Counted from the first letter of the stretch, positions 33,339 through 42,924 are shown. The stretch is 64,000 bases of DNA from Vulcanimicrobiota bacterium (GCA_017307785.1 JAFKGI010000013.1:118237-182236), one strand, 5' to 3'. Translations and numbers: made by a program. The notes: generated from the letters alone by a model not told the origin.

Positions 33339-34445
33339 ATGGAGGCTAGTTATAAAGCGCCCCGGCGCCTGCTGGATCCCACTTTGCTGGTGGCCTGGTT
33401 GGCGCTGGTTGCTTTGGGCTGGTTGCTGATTTACAGCACCACCTATTACCAGCCGGACTTGCAGCGGCACGCCCTGCGCCAGGGAGTGTTCATCGTGCTG
33501 GGCCTGGGGGTGCAGGTCTATCTGAGTCGTCAGCCGCTCAAGAAGTTACTCGACTGGTCCCCCTATCTCTATGCTATCAGTCTGCTGCTGCTGGTGCTGG
33601 TTCCCCTGGTCGGATTCGAGGTGAACGGCGCTCGGCGCTGGCTTTCTCTGGGACCCTTGGGGGCCTTGCAGCCCTCGGAATTGCTCAAGTTTACTCTGCC
33701 CGTGCTGCAGGTGCATTTGTTGCAAAAGCGGCGTTGGGACCTGGCTTTAGTGTCCCTGCTGGTGCCGGCTTTGCTGGTGCTCAAGCAGCCGGACCTGGGC
33801 ACGGCCGCCTGCTACGCGGCAGCCACCTGGGGGCTGCTGTTTCTCGCAGAGTTTGATTGGCGGGCCCTGATCGGGGGGTCGTTGGCGGCTCTCTGGCTGG
33901 GCAGTCAGGGCTTGCATTCCTATCAAAAAGAGCGCCTGCTGATGTTTCTCGACCCTGAGAAAGACGCCACCGGGGCCGGTTGGAACTTGATTCAGGCAAA
34001 GATTGCCGTGGGTAGCGGCGGCTTGCAGGGACTGGGCGCTTTCCAGGGGCTGCAAAAGCGCTTGATGTATGTGCCTGAGCAGCACACCGACTTTCTCTTC
34101 ACGGTGCTGGCCGAAGAGTGGGGCCTTTTCGGGGGAACCTTGCTGCTTTTGCTCTTTGGTCTGCTGCTGGCGCGCGGGTTTCGCCTGGCGCGGCGTTCGA
34201 CCACTCAGGAAGGCCGCTGGCTGTGCGCCGCCGCCTGCTGGTCGCTGGCTTTTCAGACGGTGGTCAACCTGGCCATGGTCATCGGTCTTTTTCCCGTCAC
34301 CGGCATTCCGCTGCCCCTGCTAAGCTACGGCGGTACCGCTCTGCTCAGTCAGTGCGCCTTGCTCGGTTTGCTGCACAGCGAAGCGCGCGCTCAACACCAG
34401 GCAGCACGGGCTCAGGCCCGTTTGCAGTGGACTCCCCGAGGGTAA
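33339..34445 (+). CDS. rodA: SEDS-family peptidoglycan glycosyltransferase RodA
   Basis: 368 residues from ATG 33339, with GAAGG upstream; a TTG at 33321 is less likely. Ten or so membrane helices are visible. The SEDS pattern is clear: IYSTTYYQP in the first loop, GARRWLSLGPLGALQPSELLKF (W-(I/L)-x-L-G-x-x-x-x-Q-P-S-E), LKQPDLGTA with the catalytic Asp region, MYVPEQHTDFLFTVLAEEWGLFGG, the long extracellular signature loop, and GIPLPLLSYGGTALLSQ near the end. RodA polymerises lipid II during side-wall growth and needs a class B PBP, which is not in the window. The length and lack of long tails favour RodA over FtsW. Confidence 0.9.
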   Translation: MEASYKAPRRLLDPTLLVAWLALVALGWLLIYSTTYYQPDLQRHALRQGVFIVLGLGVQVYLSRQPLKKLLDWSPYLYAISLLLLVLVPLVGFEVNGARRWLSLGPLGALQPSELLKFTLPVLQVHLLQKRRWDLALVSLLVPALLVLKQPDLGTAACYAAATWGLLFLAEFDWRALIGGSLAALWLGSQGLHSYQKERLLMFLDPEKDATGAGWNLIQAKIAVGSGGLQGLGAFQGLQKRLMYVPEQHTDFLFTVLAEEWGLFGGTLLLLLFGLLLARGFRLARRSTTQEGRWLCAAACWSLAFQTVVNLAMVIGLFPVTGIPLPLLSYGGTALLSQCALLGLLHSEARAQHQAARAQARLQWTPRG

Positions 34446-34475
34446 ATTCCCTTCCTTGGTGAGGAAGGTGGGGAC

Positions 34476-35594
34476 ATGAGTTATACGGAGACAACTTCTC
34501 AGGGCTTTTTCAGCCGGCTGGGCAGCTCGATCGTCGGCATCTTTGTGGGGATTCTGCTGATTCTGGTCAGCAGCGCCATGCTCTATTGGAACGAGGGCAG
34601 CTACGTACGCACTGCCAACGGTCTGTCGCAAGGCAAGGGCCTGGTCAAGGAGATCAAGGAAGATAAGGTCGACTCCGCTCTGGAGGGCGCACTGGTTCAT
34701 CTGACGGGCACCAGCAAGGTCGGCTCCATGCTGGAAGACCCCGCCTTTGGCGTTTCCGCCAAGGCTTTGCGCCTGCGTCGCCACGTCCAGTTCTACGAGT
34801 GGGTCGAAAAGAAAGAGTCCCAGAAACGCAAAAAGCTCGGGGGCGGTGAAGAGACCGTCACGACCTACACCTACGACAAGAATTGGGTGGACAAGCACGA
34901 GGATTCGCGCAATTTCAAGGAAAAAGGCCACGACAATCCGGCCCCGCCCGACATCGAAGAACGCATTGTCGCGGCCAGCGACGCCACTCTGGGCGCTTTC
35001 AAACTGCAGGGGGCGGTGCTGGACAAGCTGGACGATTACGAGAAGTTGCCGCTGGGCAACGTCAAGGTTCCCGCCGACAAGAAGTTCATCGTCAGCAACG
35101 ACACGCTCTACCGTGGTAAGGACTCGGCCACGCCCAACGTCGGTGACGTCAAGATCGACTACCAGGTGGTCAACCCGGGCCAGTTGAGCCTGGTGGCCAA
35201 ACAGGTCGGGGACAGTTTCGAAGCTTATACCACCAAGGCCGGCACCCAGATTCTGCTGGTGGAAACGGGTGTGCACAGCGCCGCCGACATGTTCAGCGAG
35301 GCGGAACTGAAGAACAACCTGATGACCTGGGTGCTGCGGGTGGTCGGCTGGATCCTGATGTGTATCGGTTGCTCGATGCTGGTCGGGCCCATCAACATCG
35401 TGGCCGACATCCTACCCTTCGTCGGGGACCTGGTGGGCCTGGGCACCGGTCTTTTCGGACTGCTGATGGGCACTTCGCTGTCGCTGGTGTGCATTGCCGT
35501 CGGCTGGATTTTCGCCCGTCCCCTCATCGGCTGTCTCATGCTGGCGGCCGCTATCGGAATCTTTGTAATGCTCAAGAAAGCTGGTAAGAAATGA
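34476..35594 (+). CDS. TMEM43-family membrane protein
   Basis: 372 residues from ATG 34476, which follows a purine-rich GGTGAGGAAGGTGGGG. The layout matches the TMEM43/LUMA family: one N-terminal helix ([25 protein letters not shown], with the WNEG that marks the family), a large extracytoplasmic domain of ~240 residues (FQFYEWVE-type segment, [12 protein letters not shown] with the conserved Y-x-Y-x-x-x-W), and a C-terminal cluster of about four helices ([28 protein letters not shown]). Bacterial members have no settled role. It starts 30 bases after rodA and overlaps hutU at its stop (ATGA), so a single transcript is likely. Confidence 0.88.
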   Translation: MSYTETTSQGFFSRLGSSIVGIFVGILLILVSSAMLYWNEGSYVRTANGLSQGKGLVKEIKEDKVDSALEGALVHLTGTSKVGSMLEDPAFGVSAKALRLRRHVQFYEWVEKKESQKRKKLGGGEETVTTYTYDKNWVDKHEDSRNFKEKGHDNPAPPDIEERIVAASDATLGAFKLQGAVLDKLDDYEKLPLGNVKVPADKKFIVSNDTLYRGKDSATPNVGDVKIDYQVVNPGQLSLVAKQVGDSFEAYTTKAGTQILLVETGVHSAADMFSEAELKNNLMTWVLRVVGWILMCIGCSMLVGPINIVADILPFVGDLVGLGTGLFGLLMGTSLSLVCIAVGWIFARPLIGCLMLAAAIGIFVMLKKAGKK

Positions 35595-37237
35595 ACTCCA
35601 CCCAAATCCGCGCCCCCCGAGGCACCGAACTGAGTTGTCAGGGCTGGGAGCAAGAAGCCGCCCTGCGCATGTTGATGAACAACCTCGACCCGGAGGTGGC
35701 TGAGGACCCGGACAACCTGATCGTCTACGGCGGCACCGGCCGGGCAGCCCGCAACTGGGACTGCTACCATGCCCTGGTCAAGAGCCTGCAGAGCTTGAAG
35801 AACGACGAGACGTTGCTGGTTTGCTCGGGCAAGCCGGTGGGCATCTTCCGCACCCACGATCAGGCGCCGCGCGTGCTGATTTCCAACTCCATGCTGGTGC
35901 CGGCCTGGGCCAACTGGGAAAACTTCCGCAAGCTGGAGCATCTGGGGCTGACCATGTATGGTCAGATGACGGCCGGTTCCTGGATCTACATCGGCACTCA
36001 GGGCATTCTCCAGGGCACTTTCGAGACACTGGCCGAGCTGGCTCGTCAGCACTTCGGCGGTTCGTTGAAAGGCAAGCTGACCCTGACCGCCGGACTGGGC
36101 GGCATGGGCGGCGCTCAGCCTTTGGCCGTCACCTTCAACGATGGCGTGGCTTTGTGCGTCGAGGTGGATCCGCAGCGGGCCCAGCGTCGTCTCGACACCC
36201 GCTACCTGGACAAGCTGACTCATTCACTGGATGAGGCGCTGGCCTGGTGCCAGCAGGCTCAGAAGGAGGGAGCCGCCCTTTCGGTGGGCTTGATCGGAAA
36301 TGCCGCTTTCGTCTTTCCCGAGCTGCTCAAGCGGGGCATTATCCCGGATGTGGTCACCGACCAGACCAGCGCACACGACATGCTGCACGGCTATGTGCCT
36401 GACATGCCGTTGGAGGAAGCGCTCAAGCTGCGAGTTTCTAACCCCGAGGAATACCAGAAGCGTTCGTTCGCGGCGGCGGCCGAGCACGTTCGCGCCATGT
36501 TGGGCTTCCAGCAGAAGGGCTCGGAGGTTTTCGACTACGGCAACAACTTGCGGGCTCAGGCCAAGCAGGCCGGAGTGGACAATGCCTTCGACTTTCCCGG
36601 CTTCGTGCCGGCCTTTATCCGTCCGCAGTTCTGCGAAGGCCGTGGGCCTTTCCGCTGGGCCGCTCTCTCGGGCGACCCCGAGGATATCGCCGTGACCGAT
36701 CAAGCCATTCTGGAAGCCTTCCCCGAGGACGAGAGTCTGCGCCGTTGGATCGAGAAAGCGCGCGAGAAGGTGGCTTTCCAGGGTCTGCCGGCCCGTATCT
36801 GCTGGCTGGGCTACGGCGAGCGCGCCAAGGCGGGCGCTATCTTCAATGACCTGGTAGCTCAGGGCAAGGTGAAGGCCCCCATCGTGATCGGGCGTGACCA
36901 TCTGGACTGCGGTTCGGTGGCTTCGCCTAATCGTGAGACCGAGGCCATGAAGGACGGCTCCGACGCCATCGCCGACTGGCCCATCTTGAACGCGCTGGTC
37001 AACACCGCTTGCGGCGCCTCCTGGGTGTCGGTCCATCACGGCGGCGGCGTGGGTATCGGCTATTCGATCCACGCCGGCATGGTGGTGGTGGCCGACGGCA
37101 CGGCCAAAGCGGCGGAACGTCTGGAGCGGGTGCTGACCAGCGACCCGGGGATGGGCGTCATTCGTCACGTCGACGCCGGCTACGAGAAAGCGGTGGAAGT
37201 GGCCCAAGAGCGCGGCGTTCAGGTACCGATGCTGTGA
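35591..37237 (+). CDS. hutU: Urocanate hydratase
   Basis: 548 residues, the normal length of urocanase. It adds water to urocanate to give imidazolonepropionate, the second step of histidine breakdown, with NAD+ as an electrophilic cofactor. Signature parts are [36 protein letters not shown] (nucleotide loop), [50 protein letters not shown], the catalytic Cys in [20 protein letters not shown], and [18 protein letters not shown]. Its ATG overlaps the TMEM43 stop and its TGA overlaps the dcd start. No hutH, hutI or hutG lies in the window, so it is separated from the rest of the pathway. Confidence 0.97.
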   Translation: MNSTQIRAPRGTELSCQGWEQEAALRMLMNNLDPEVAEDPDNLIVYGGTGRAARNWDCYHALVKSLQSLKNDETLLVCSGKPVGIFRTHDQAPRVLISNSMLVPAWANWENFRKLEHLGLTMYGQMTAGSWIYIGTQGILQGTFETLAELARQHFGGSLKGKLTLTAGLGGMGGAQPLAVTFNDGVALCVEVDPQRAQRRLDTRYLDKLTHSLDEALAWCQQAQKEGAALSVGLIGNAAFVFPELLKRGIIPDVVTDQTSAHDMLHGYVPDMPLEEALKLRVSNPEEYQKRSFAAAAEHVRAMLGFQQKGSEVFDYGNNLRAQAKQAGVDNAFDFPGFVPAFIRPQFCEGRGPFRWAALSGDPEDIAVTDQAILEAFPEDESLRRWIEKAREKVAFQGLPARICWLGYGERAKAGAIFNDLVAQGKVKAPIVIGRDHLDCGSVASPNRETEAMKDGSDAIADWPILNALVNTACGASWVSVHHGGGVGIGYSIHAGMVVVADGTAKAAERLERVLTSDPGMGVIRHVDAGYEKAVEVAQERGVQVPML

Positions 37238-38340
37238 AACACACCGGAGCGATCCCCTCACAGATCATTCAGCAGTTTCTGGAAACCGGGCATATTCGGG
37301 TGAAACAGGAGTTGCCGGCCGAAAATCTGCAGCCGTCCAGCCTGGACTTGCGTCTGGGTGAGACGGCCTATCAGGTGCGAGCGACCTTTCTGCCGCGTCA
37401 CAACGAGTCCATCGAGGATGCGCTGCGTCTTTACAAGACGGCGCGTCTGGACCTGAGCGAGGGGGCGGTCCTGGAGAAGGACCAGACCTACGTGGTCGAG
37501 GTGATGGAGTCGTTCAACCTGCCCAAAGAGGTCCACGCCTATACCAACAACAAGTCGACCAGCGGTCGCACCAACATCTGGGTGCGTGCGCTGGTGGATG
37601 GCTTGCCGCGCTTCGACCGCATCCCCGAGGGCTACCAGGGCAAGGTCTATGTGATGATCACGCCGCGTTCGTGGTCGGTGCGGGTGAAGGCGGGTACCAC
37701 CCTCAATCAGGCGCGCTTCTTGATCGGGGACAATCGACTCAACGACCTGGAGTTGAGCATGGCCCATCAGCGGGTGGGTCTGGTCTACAATCACGAGGGC
37801 CAGGCCATCGAGCCGCAGCTGGACCGCGGCATTTTGTTGACGGCTGACTTGAGCGGCGAAGTGGTGGGTTACGAAGCCATCGAGACCGACAAGGTGGTGG
37901 ACCTGACTTCGGTGGAGCCTCATCGGGCCGAGGACTTCTTCAAGCCGGTGCGGGCCGAGCGTGGGGAATTGCTGCTGAAACGCAATGAATTCTACATTAT
38001 GGCTACCTGTGAGTTTCTGCGCGTACCGCCCAATTATGCGGTGGAGATGGTGGCTTATGACATTCACAGCGGCGAGTTTCGCTCGCACTACGCGGGCTTC
38101 TTCGATCCGGGCTTTGGCTACGGCAGCGAGGGCGAAGTCAAGGGCACCCCGGCCGTGCTGGAAGTGGCCCCCCACGAGGACGTGATCATTCGCCACGGGC
38201 AGCCGATTTGTAAGATGGTCTACGAATACCTGACTAAGGACCCCGAGTTGATCTACGGAGTGAACATGGGCTCGCACTACATGCACCAGCGCGGCCCCCA
38301 GCTGGGCCGCCTGTTCAGCAAGTTCCCGGCGCTGGTCTAG
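37234..38340 (+). CDS. dcd: Long-form 2'-deoxycytidine 5'-triphosphate deaminase
   Basis: 368 residues from a GTG that overlaps the hutU stop; typical Dcd is ~190 residues, but a double-length form built from two dUTPase-fold halves is known in alphaproteobacteria and others, and this resembles it. The N-terminal half has [16 protein letters not shown] and [21 protein letters not shown] (the S-x-x-R substrate loop), the second half has [38 protein letters not shown] (the conserved H-x-x-x-x-D-P-G-(F/W) loop) and [19 protein letters not shown]. It deaminates dCTP to dUTP in thymidylate supply. It is the last gene of the rodA-TMEM43-hutU-dcd run and its TAG touches the first unit of the 61-bp array. 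Confidence 0.88.
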   Translation: MKHTGAIPSQIIQQFLETGHIRVKQELPAENLQPSSLDLRLGETAYQVRATFLPRHNESIEDALRLYKTARLDLSEGAVLEKDQTYVVEVMESFNLPKEVHAYTNNKSTSGRTNIWVRALVDGLPRFDRIPEGYQGKVYVMITPRSWSVRVKAGTTLNQARFLIGDNRLNDLELSMAHQRVGLVYNHEGQAIEPQLDRGILLTADLSGEVVGYEAIETDKVVDLTSVEPHRAEDFFKPVRAERGELLLKRNEFYIMATCEFLRVPPNYAVEMVAYDIHSGEFRSHYAGFFDPGFGYGSEGEVKGTPAVLEVAPHEDVIIRHGQPICKMVYEYLTKDPELIYGVNMGSHYMHQRGPQLGRLFSKFPALV

Positions 38341-38341
38341 C

Positions 38342-38604
38342 CCGCGTTTTTCCGCGGGATCTGGGCTTGGCCGAGCGGATTGCCGCGGCTGGGTGCGGGG
38401 ATTCCGCGTTTTTCCGCGGGATTTGGGCTGGCGGGGGCTTTTGCCGCAGCTGGGTGCGGGGATTCCGCGTTTTTCCGCGGGATTGGGCCTGGCCGAGCGG
38501 ATTGCCGCGGCTGGGTGCGGGGACTCCGCGTTTTTCCGCGGGATTTGGCCTGGCCGGGCGGTTTGCCGCGGGTGGGTGCGGGGACTCCGCGTTTTTCCGC
38601 GGGG
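38342..38604. repeat. Tandem array A: five hairpin-bearing units with 61-bp period, between dcd and the HAD phosphatase gene
   Basis: The 16-19-base core CCGCGTTTTTCCGCGG starts at 38342, 38404, 38465, 38526 and 38587 (steps 62, 61, 61, 61). Each core is a stem CCGCG/CGCGG with a T-rich loop. The ~45 bases between cores are also repeated (GGCCTGGCCGAGCGG-, -GCCGC-GCTGGGTGCGGGGA) with a few substitutions, so this is a minisatellite, not a CRISPR. It begins one base after the dcd TAG and ends exactly at the stop of the minus-strand phosphatase gene; the last unit runs into GGTTATTTTT and would make a plus-strand terminator. Confidence 0.93.
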
Positions 38605-39231
38605 TTATTTTTGCGAGAGGATCCAGTCGACGGCGCCGTTGAGGTCAGCGGCTACGTGGTCGGGGGTGGCGTTGCATTTTCCGTCGCTGCCGCCGAAGCC
38701 GGTCTTGACCAGGATGGCGCGGGCCCCGGCGTTTTTGCCGGCGCCGATGTCGGTGGTCATGTCGCCCACCATGAAGCTGTCGGCCAGGTCGATGCGGGGA
38801 CCGTAGTCTTGAGCGGCGCGGAAGAACATGCCGGCGTCGGGCTTGCGGCAGTCGACTTCGCCTTCGGGGACCTGGAATTTCTTTCCGTTCGGGCAGACGT
38901 AGATGCTGTCCATGCGGCCGCCGGCTTCTTCGATGCGCTGGGCCAGGCGTTCTTGGATGGCCTGGTTCTGCTCGGGGGTGAACTTGCCCATGTCGATGCC
39001 GGCCTGGTTGGTGACCAGGATGATGGGATAGTCGCTTTGCTGGCTGAGTCGGGCCACCGCTTTGAGGGCATCGGGCATCAGCGCTCGGTCCAGGTCCTCG
39101 GGCGAGTTCACGAAGCCGTCGGTGCTGTTGAGCACTCCGTCGCGGTCGAGGAATACTGCCGGCTGTTTGCCGGGAGTGTTGACGGTGAAGCCGTCGGGAC
39201 GGCTGCTGCGAGCTAAGCTGATGGTGGTCAT
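38605..39231 (-). CDS. HAD-IIIA histidinol/heptose-bisphosphate phosphatase (GmhB-like)
   Basis: 208 residues. HAD phosphatase: AVFLDRDGVLN with nucleophile D29 and acid D31, IILVTNQAGIDMG (motif II Thr), CRKPDAGMF (motif III Lys) and FMVGDMTTDIGAGKNAGA (motif IV Asp pair). This is the layout of GmhB (D,D-heptose 1,7-bisphosphate phosphatase) and the phosphatase part of HisB. GmhB has a zinc loop with four Cys/His; here CPNGKKF and a second Cys before RKP remain, so the zinc site looks reduced. A 24-residue N-terminal extension precedes the fold. The gene sits between two tandem hairpin arrays, a setting with no obvious precedent. Probable role: lipopolysaccharide heptose or a related sugar-bisphosphate pathway. 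Confidence 0.82.
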   Translation of the reverse strand: MTTISLARSSRPDGFTVNTPGKQPAVFLDRDGVLNSTDGFVNSPEDLDRALMPDALKAVARLSQQSDYPIILVTNQAGIDMGKFTPEQNQAIQERLAQRIEEAGGRMDSIYVCPNGKKFQVPEGEVDCRKPDAGMFFRAAQDYGPRIDLADSFMVGDMTTDIGAGKNAGARAILVKTGFGGSDGKCNATPDHVAADLNGAVDWILSQK

Positions 39232-39281
39232 ATCGGCAGCTTAGTCGGCTACCCGGAAAATTTCATGAACGGCCGGTCCTT

Positions 39282-39570
39282 CTGGACTTGCCAGTGGGCG
39301 GTAAGAGTTACCGGCTGGCTGGCAACTAAGGCCTCGCGCTTGTGGACTTGCCAGTGGGCGGTAAGAGTTACCGCCTGGCCGGCAACTAGGCCCTGGCCCC
39401 TCTGGATTTGCCAGTGGGCGGTAAGAGTTACCGTCTGGCCGGCAACTAAGCGCCGGTCCTGCTGGACTTGCCAGTGGGCGGTAAGAGTAACCGCCTGGCC
39501 GACAACTAAGCGCCGGTCCTTGTGGACTAGCCAGTGGGCGGTAAGAGTTACCGTCTGGCCGGCAACTAGG
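39282..39570. repeat. Tandem array B: five units with exact 60-bp period, upstream of the HAD phosphatase gene
   Basis: The core TGCCAGTGGGCGGTAAGAG and its continuation TTACCGCCTGGCCGGCAAC repeat five times with exact 60-base steps (39289, 39349, 39409, 39469, 39529). Within a unit GCCAG-x3-GCGGTAA pairs with TTACCGC-CTGGC around GAG, and TTGCC with GGCAA outside it, giving a long stem-loop. Ten to fifteen bases per unit vary. The last unit contains the stop codon (TAG, minus strand) of the tricorn-like gene. This array fills most of the 334 bases between that gene and the phosphatase gene. It is unrelated in sequence to array A. Confidence 0.93.
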
Positions 39571-42500
39571 CCCGGCGCGAGGGGGTGGTCACCTGGTGGG
39601 TTGCCAGGCGCTCCAGGGCCAGCTCGACTCCGCGCTCCAACTGCGGGTCGCGGCCGTGGACCCAGTCCTGGGGGCGGATTTCGACCGGTTCATCCGGTTC
39701 CGTTCCGTAGTTTTCGACGCGCCAGCCGACGTCTTCAAACCAGAAGGCGAATTCGGGCTGGGTGGTCTGGGTGCCGTCCACCAGGCGGTGGCGGGGCCAG
39801 ATTCCGATGACGCCGCCCCAGGTGCGGGTGCCCACCAGCGGGCCCAGGCCCAGCAACTTGAAGCAGTGGCTGAAGATGTCTCCATCGGAACCGGCCATTT
39901 CGTTGGTCAGGGCTACGATGGGGCCGCGTGGGGCGTCCATGGGATAGGAAACGGGCTGGCCGTAGCGGGGGACGTCCCAACCGACGATGCGCCGACTCAG
40001 TTTCTCGAGCAGCAGTCCGGAGACGTTGCCGCCGCCGTTGTAGCGCACGTCCACCACCAGACCCTCGCGGCGCACTTCGCCGAAGTAGCCGCGGTGGAAT
40101 TCCGAGAAGCCCCATGGCCCCATATTGGGCACGTGCACGTAGCCCAGGCGTCCGCCGCTCTTTTCGTGGACCCAGCGCCGGTTGCTTTCGACCCAGTCCC
40201 GGTAGCGCAGGGCGGTTTCGGCGCGCACGGTGCGCAAACACAGGCGTAGATCTTTCTTGCCGCGGCGCAGCTGCAGCGAGACCTCCTGGCGGGCGCAGTT
40301 GACCAGCGCGGCTTCGGGAGGAACCTCCAAAGACAACCGTACATTCTGCACCTGCAGCAGCACATCGCCCTCCAGCAACCACTGGCCCGGGCGACGCCCC
40401 GGCGCCAACTCGGTTCGGGCCCAGACGTCGCCGGACAAGACCCGCTCCACCCGATAACCTTTGGCTTTCGCGTCCCACACAAAATCCGCGCCCAATTTAC
40501 CCAGCGGATAACTCGGCTCTCCCAGATAGTCGCCACCCGACTCGTAGGCGTGGGACGTGCCCAACTCGCCCTGCAGTTCCCAGAGCCAGTCGCTTAGCTC
40601 GGAGCGACAACCGACGCGCTCCAGCAGCGGGAAGTAGCGATTATAAATGCCCTCCCAGTCGTGGCCCGATTCGGGATCCCAGAAATGTTCGCGCATGAGG
40701 CGCCAGGCTTCGCGGGCCATCTGACGCCATTCGGAGCGCGGCTCCACCGAGACGCGTAGGCGCAGTCCGGAAATCCAGCCGCTTTTGCGTCCCGGGGCAT
40801 CCTCATTGGACTCGGGCTTCTTGTCCACGCTGACCAGGCGTAAGCGTTGATTGGAACGGTAGCAAAGGAACTTGCCGTCCTGGGAAGTGGTGAAGTTGGT
40901 GATGCGCTGGTAGACGTCTTTGCATTCCTGGGTCTTGAAATCCCAGCTCGCCAGCACGCCGCGCGGCACGTCGCCATCGTCCTCCAGGGTGCCTTCGGCC
41001 GGATAGCGGGTGAACCAGACGGTGTCTCCGCAGCCCTGAATCTGTCCGTAGCGACCTTCGTTAACGGGGAAGGCGCTGATGCGTTGCTCAATTCCCTCGA
41101 GGTCGATCTGGGTGGGCTGCACGCCCTTCTTCTTTTTCTTTTTGGACTCGTCCGCGGGGTTGGGGTCAAATTCGAAAGGATCCGCTGAGTCGGCCTGGAG
41201 GCGCAGCAGATAGGGGCGCATTCCGTAGGGGAAACTCATCTCGAAGAAGAGGTTGTCCCAGACTGGATTGAAGTCGCGCAGACTCAGGAAATACAGGTGG
41301 CGGCCTTTGGGGTCGAAGTGCGGGGCCACGTCGCGAAAGCAGCCTTCGGTCAGGGCCGTGACCGTGAGGGTGGACGCTTCCACCAGTTGCAAACGCGAGG
41401 TCAGGCGACCGGTGGGGGAGGAGTAGGCCAGGAACAGGCCGCACGGCGACCAGGCCAGTCCGGGAATGCGGTCGTGTTCGTTCTTCTCGATTCGATGAGT
41501 GTCTTTCGTCTCCAGGTTGACCAGCCAGAGCTCGTAACGATGGTTGGTCACGGCCAGCCAGGGTCCGTGGGGGGCCATGGCCATACGCAGGGGACGTCCC
41601 AGCACGGGCAGCTCCAGGCGTTCGCGCAGTCCGCCCTGCCAATCGTAGATTTCCAGGGCTTCTTCGCCGCCCGCATCGCTGACGCAGACGATGCGCTCGC
41701 CGTCGGGCAGCCAGCTGGCCTGGCGGTAGCGGATGCCCTGGGCCTCTCCGAGTTGGTGCACGGCGCGTTCGTGGGCGTAGAAAGCCAGGGCCTTGCCGCG
41801 CACGGTGCAGGCCAGGCCCTTGCCTTTGGGATGCAGATCGTAGCTGTCCAGGTAGGTGCCGGCTGCGGTAAACTTGCGCTGGCGGGCAAAACCGGCGGCG
41901 CGCAGGCGTAGATCCACCAGGCCGCCCTGCTCTGATTTCAAGTCATAGCGATAAATCTGGGCCCCACACTGATACACCAGCGACTGGCCATCGGAATTGG
42001 GGCGCCTCAAGTAATAGTCCTGATGTTCCGTGTGCTGTCGCAGGTCCTTGCCGTCGGGCAGACATGAATAGAGATGTCCGTGACCGTCGTGGTCGCTGCC
42101 GAAATACAGGCGCTTGCCTAGCCAGAGTGGACTGGTCAGGTTGCCACCACCGGGTCGCAGCCCCTTCCAGTCGTTCTTGCCCTTGCGGTCCACCCAAAAC
42201 TGACCGACGGTTCCGCCGCGATAACGCTTCCAGCGAGCGGTGTCCCAGGTGTGGCGGCCCAGCACCCGGCCGGGGCCGCCCGGCTCGAAGGCGATCGAGG
42301 CGGACGGACCCCAGGGCATACGCTCGTGGGGCCCGCCGGCCAGCGGCACCCTTCCCAGCGCATGGATGCGCAAGAACGGTTGCCCTTCGTTGCTGGTGTA
42401 GTAGATCCACTGGCCGTCGGGCGACCAGCCTACTACCATGGTGTCCGCACCCAGGAAGGTCAGGCGGCGTGGTTCGCCGCCTTCCACGTCTAGCACATAG

Positions 42501-42700
42501 ACCTCGGACTGCCCCTCATCGCGTCCCGTGTAGGCGACAAAACGCCCGTCGGGACTGAAGAAGGGGGTGCGACAACGGCCGCGCGAGGCGGTCAGCCGCT
42601 GGGCTACGCCTCCGCTGAGGTCGGCCCACCACAGGTCGTCCTCACAAACGAAGACGAGAGAGGAGCCGTGGACGGTGGGATGTTGATAATAGCCCTGCAT
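39566..42700 (-). CDS. Tricorn-type serine protease (beta-propellers, PDZ, S41 domain)
   Basis: 1044 residues, near the size of archaeal tricorn (~1070). Residues 1-280 are a TolB/WD-like six-bladed propeller (SPDGRFVAYTGRDEGQSEVYVLD-type blades), 290-640 a second propeller, with a Lys-rich spacer (ESKKKKKKGV near 515). A helical C1 domain follows, then PDZ-like and S41 tail-specific protease parts: the catalytic His lies in GELGTSHAY (about 713), KLGADFVWDAKAKGY starts the PDZ region, and the nucleophile Ser is in ALTNEMAGSDGD (about 935), with a conserved Glu/Asp near GTEPDEPVEI. Tricorn degrades peptides released by the proteasome or similar proteases. No signal peptide, so it is cytoplasmic. 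Confidence 0.92.
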   Translation of the reverse strand: MQGYYQHPTVHGSSLVFVCEDDLWWADLSGGVAQRLTASRGRCRTPFFSPDGRFVAYTGRDEGQSEVYVLDVEGGEPRRLTFLGADTMVVGWSPDGQWIYYTSNEGQPFLRIHALGRVPLAGGPHERMPWGPSASIAFEPGGPGRVLGRHTWDTARWKRYRGGTVGQFWVDRKGKNDWKGLRPGGGNLTSPLWLGKRLYFGSDHDGHGHLYSCLPDGKDLRQHTEHQDYYLRRPNSDGQSLVYQCGAQIYRYDLKSEQGGLVDLRLRAAGFARQRKFTAAGTYLDSYDLHPKGKGLACTVRGKALAFYAHERAVHQLGEAQGIRYRQASWLPDGERIVCVSDAGGEEALEIYDWQGGLRERLELPVLGRPLRMAMAPHGPWLAVTNHRYELWLVNLETKDTHRIEKNEHDRIPGLAWSPCGLFLAYSSPTGRLTSRLQLVEASTLTVTALTEGCFRDVAPHFDPKGRHLYFLSLRDFNPVWDNLFFEMSFPYGMRPYLLRLQADSADPFEFDPNPADESKKKKKKGVQPTQIDLEGIEQRISAFPVNEGRYGQIQGCGDTVWFTRYPAEGTLEDDGDVPRGVLASWDFKTQECKDVYQRITNFTTSQDGKFLCYRSNQRLRLVSVDKKPESNEDAPGRKSGWISGLRLRVSVEPRSEWRQMAREAWRLMREHFWDPESGHDWEGIYNRYFPLLERVGCRSELSDWLWELQGELGTSHAYESGGDYLGEPSYPLGKLGADFVWDAKAKGYRVERVLSGDVWARTELAPGRRPGQWLLEGDVLLQVQNVRLSLEVPPEAALVNCARQEVSLQLRRGKKDLRLCLRTVRAETALRYRDWVESNRRWVHEKSGGRLGYVHVPNMGPWGFSEFHRGYFGEVRREGLVVDVRYNGGGNVSGLLLEKLSRRIVGWDVPRYGQPVSYPMDAPRGPIVALTNEMAGSDGDIFSHCFKLLGLGPLVGTRTWGGVIGIWPRHRLVDGTQTTQPEFAFWFEDVGWRVENYGTEPDEPVEIRPQDWVHGRDPQLERGVELALERLATHQVTTPSRRA

Positions 42701-42738
42701 TCTATGGGCTTTGAAACGAGGGGGAGTCAGTCCTTTAC

Positions 42739-42924
42739 GTGGAAGATCCAGAGGTGGCCAGTGAAGACCCCGTCGTAGCCGAATATCGCAAGCATCTTGA
42801 TAAGAGCCTGCTGCGCGAGAACTTGCGCAGGACCCCCACCGAGCGCCTTATCCGCCTCATGGAAATGCAAAGACTGGCGGAAGAAATGCGCCGGGGGATG
42901 CGCGCTCGCAGGGCCGGTTCGTGA
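42739..42924 (+). CDS. Small basic/acidic helical protein, partner of the nucleotidyltransferase
   Basis: 61 residues from GTG 42739. An acidic start (EDPEVASEDPVVAEYRK) leads to a long helix with alternating charges (HLDKSLLRENLRRTPTERL, then MQRLAEEMRRGMRARR). Its stop overlaps the GTG of the following nucleotidyltransferase by four bases, so the two are made together. Pairs of a short charged protein (often with a R-x-x-P-x-E-R-L motif) and a nucleotidyltransferase-fold protein recur in many bacteria and resemble toxin-antitoxin units in layout. I have no direct evidence of toxicity. It lies between the tricorn-like gene and a hypothetical gene, and so stands alone as a two-gene module. 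Confidence 0.65.
   Translation: MEDPEVASEDPVVAEYRKHLDKSLLRENLRRTPTERLIRLMEMQRLAEEMRRGMRARRAGS

Noticed and set aside
38380..39216. Plus-strand open frame across array A and the phosphatase gene
   Set aside because: Opposite to a clear HAD phosphatase with all motifs; the frame is a shadow.
38342..39570. Possible CRISPR arrays
   Set aside because: Units are contiguous with diverged but homologous spacer parts, there are no unique spacers, the lengths are 60-62 bp throughout, and no cas genes are nearby.
39265..39810. Open frame through the 60-bp array giving five repeats of a Trp/Cys-rich 20-residue peptide
   Set aside because: Because 60 is a multiple of three any frame stays open through the array. 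There is no ribosome-binding site, the frame runs into antisense of the tricorn-like gene, and the conservation pattern fits an RNA stem-loop better. One third-position change (GTT to GTA) is compatible with coding, so this is not excluded.
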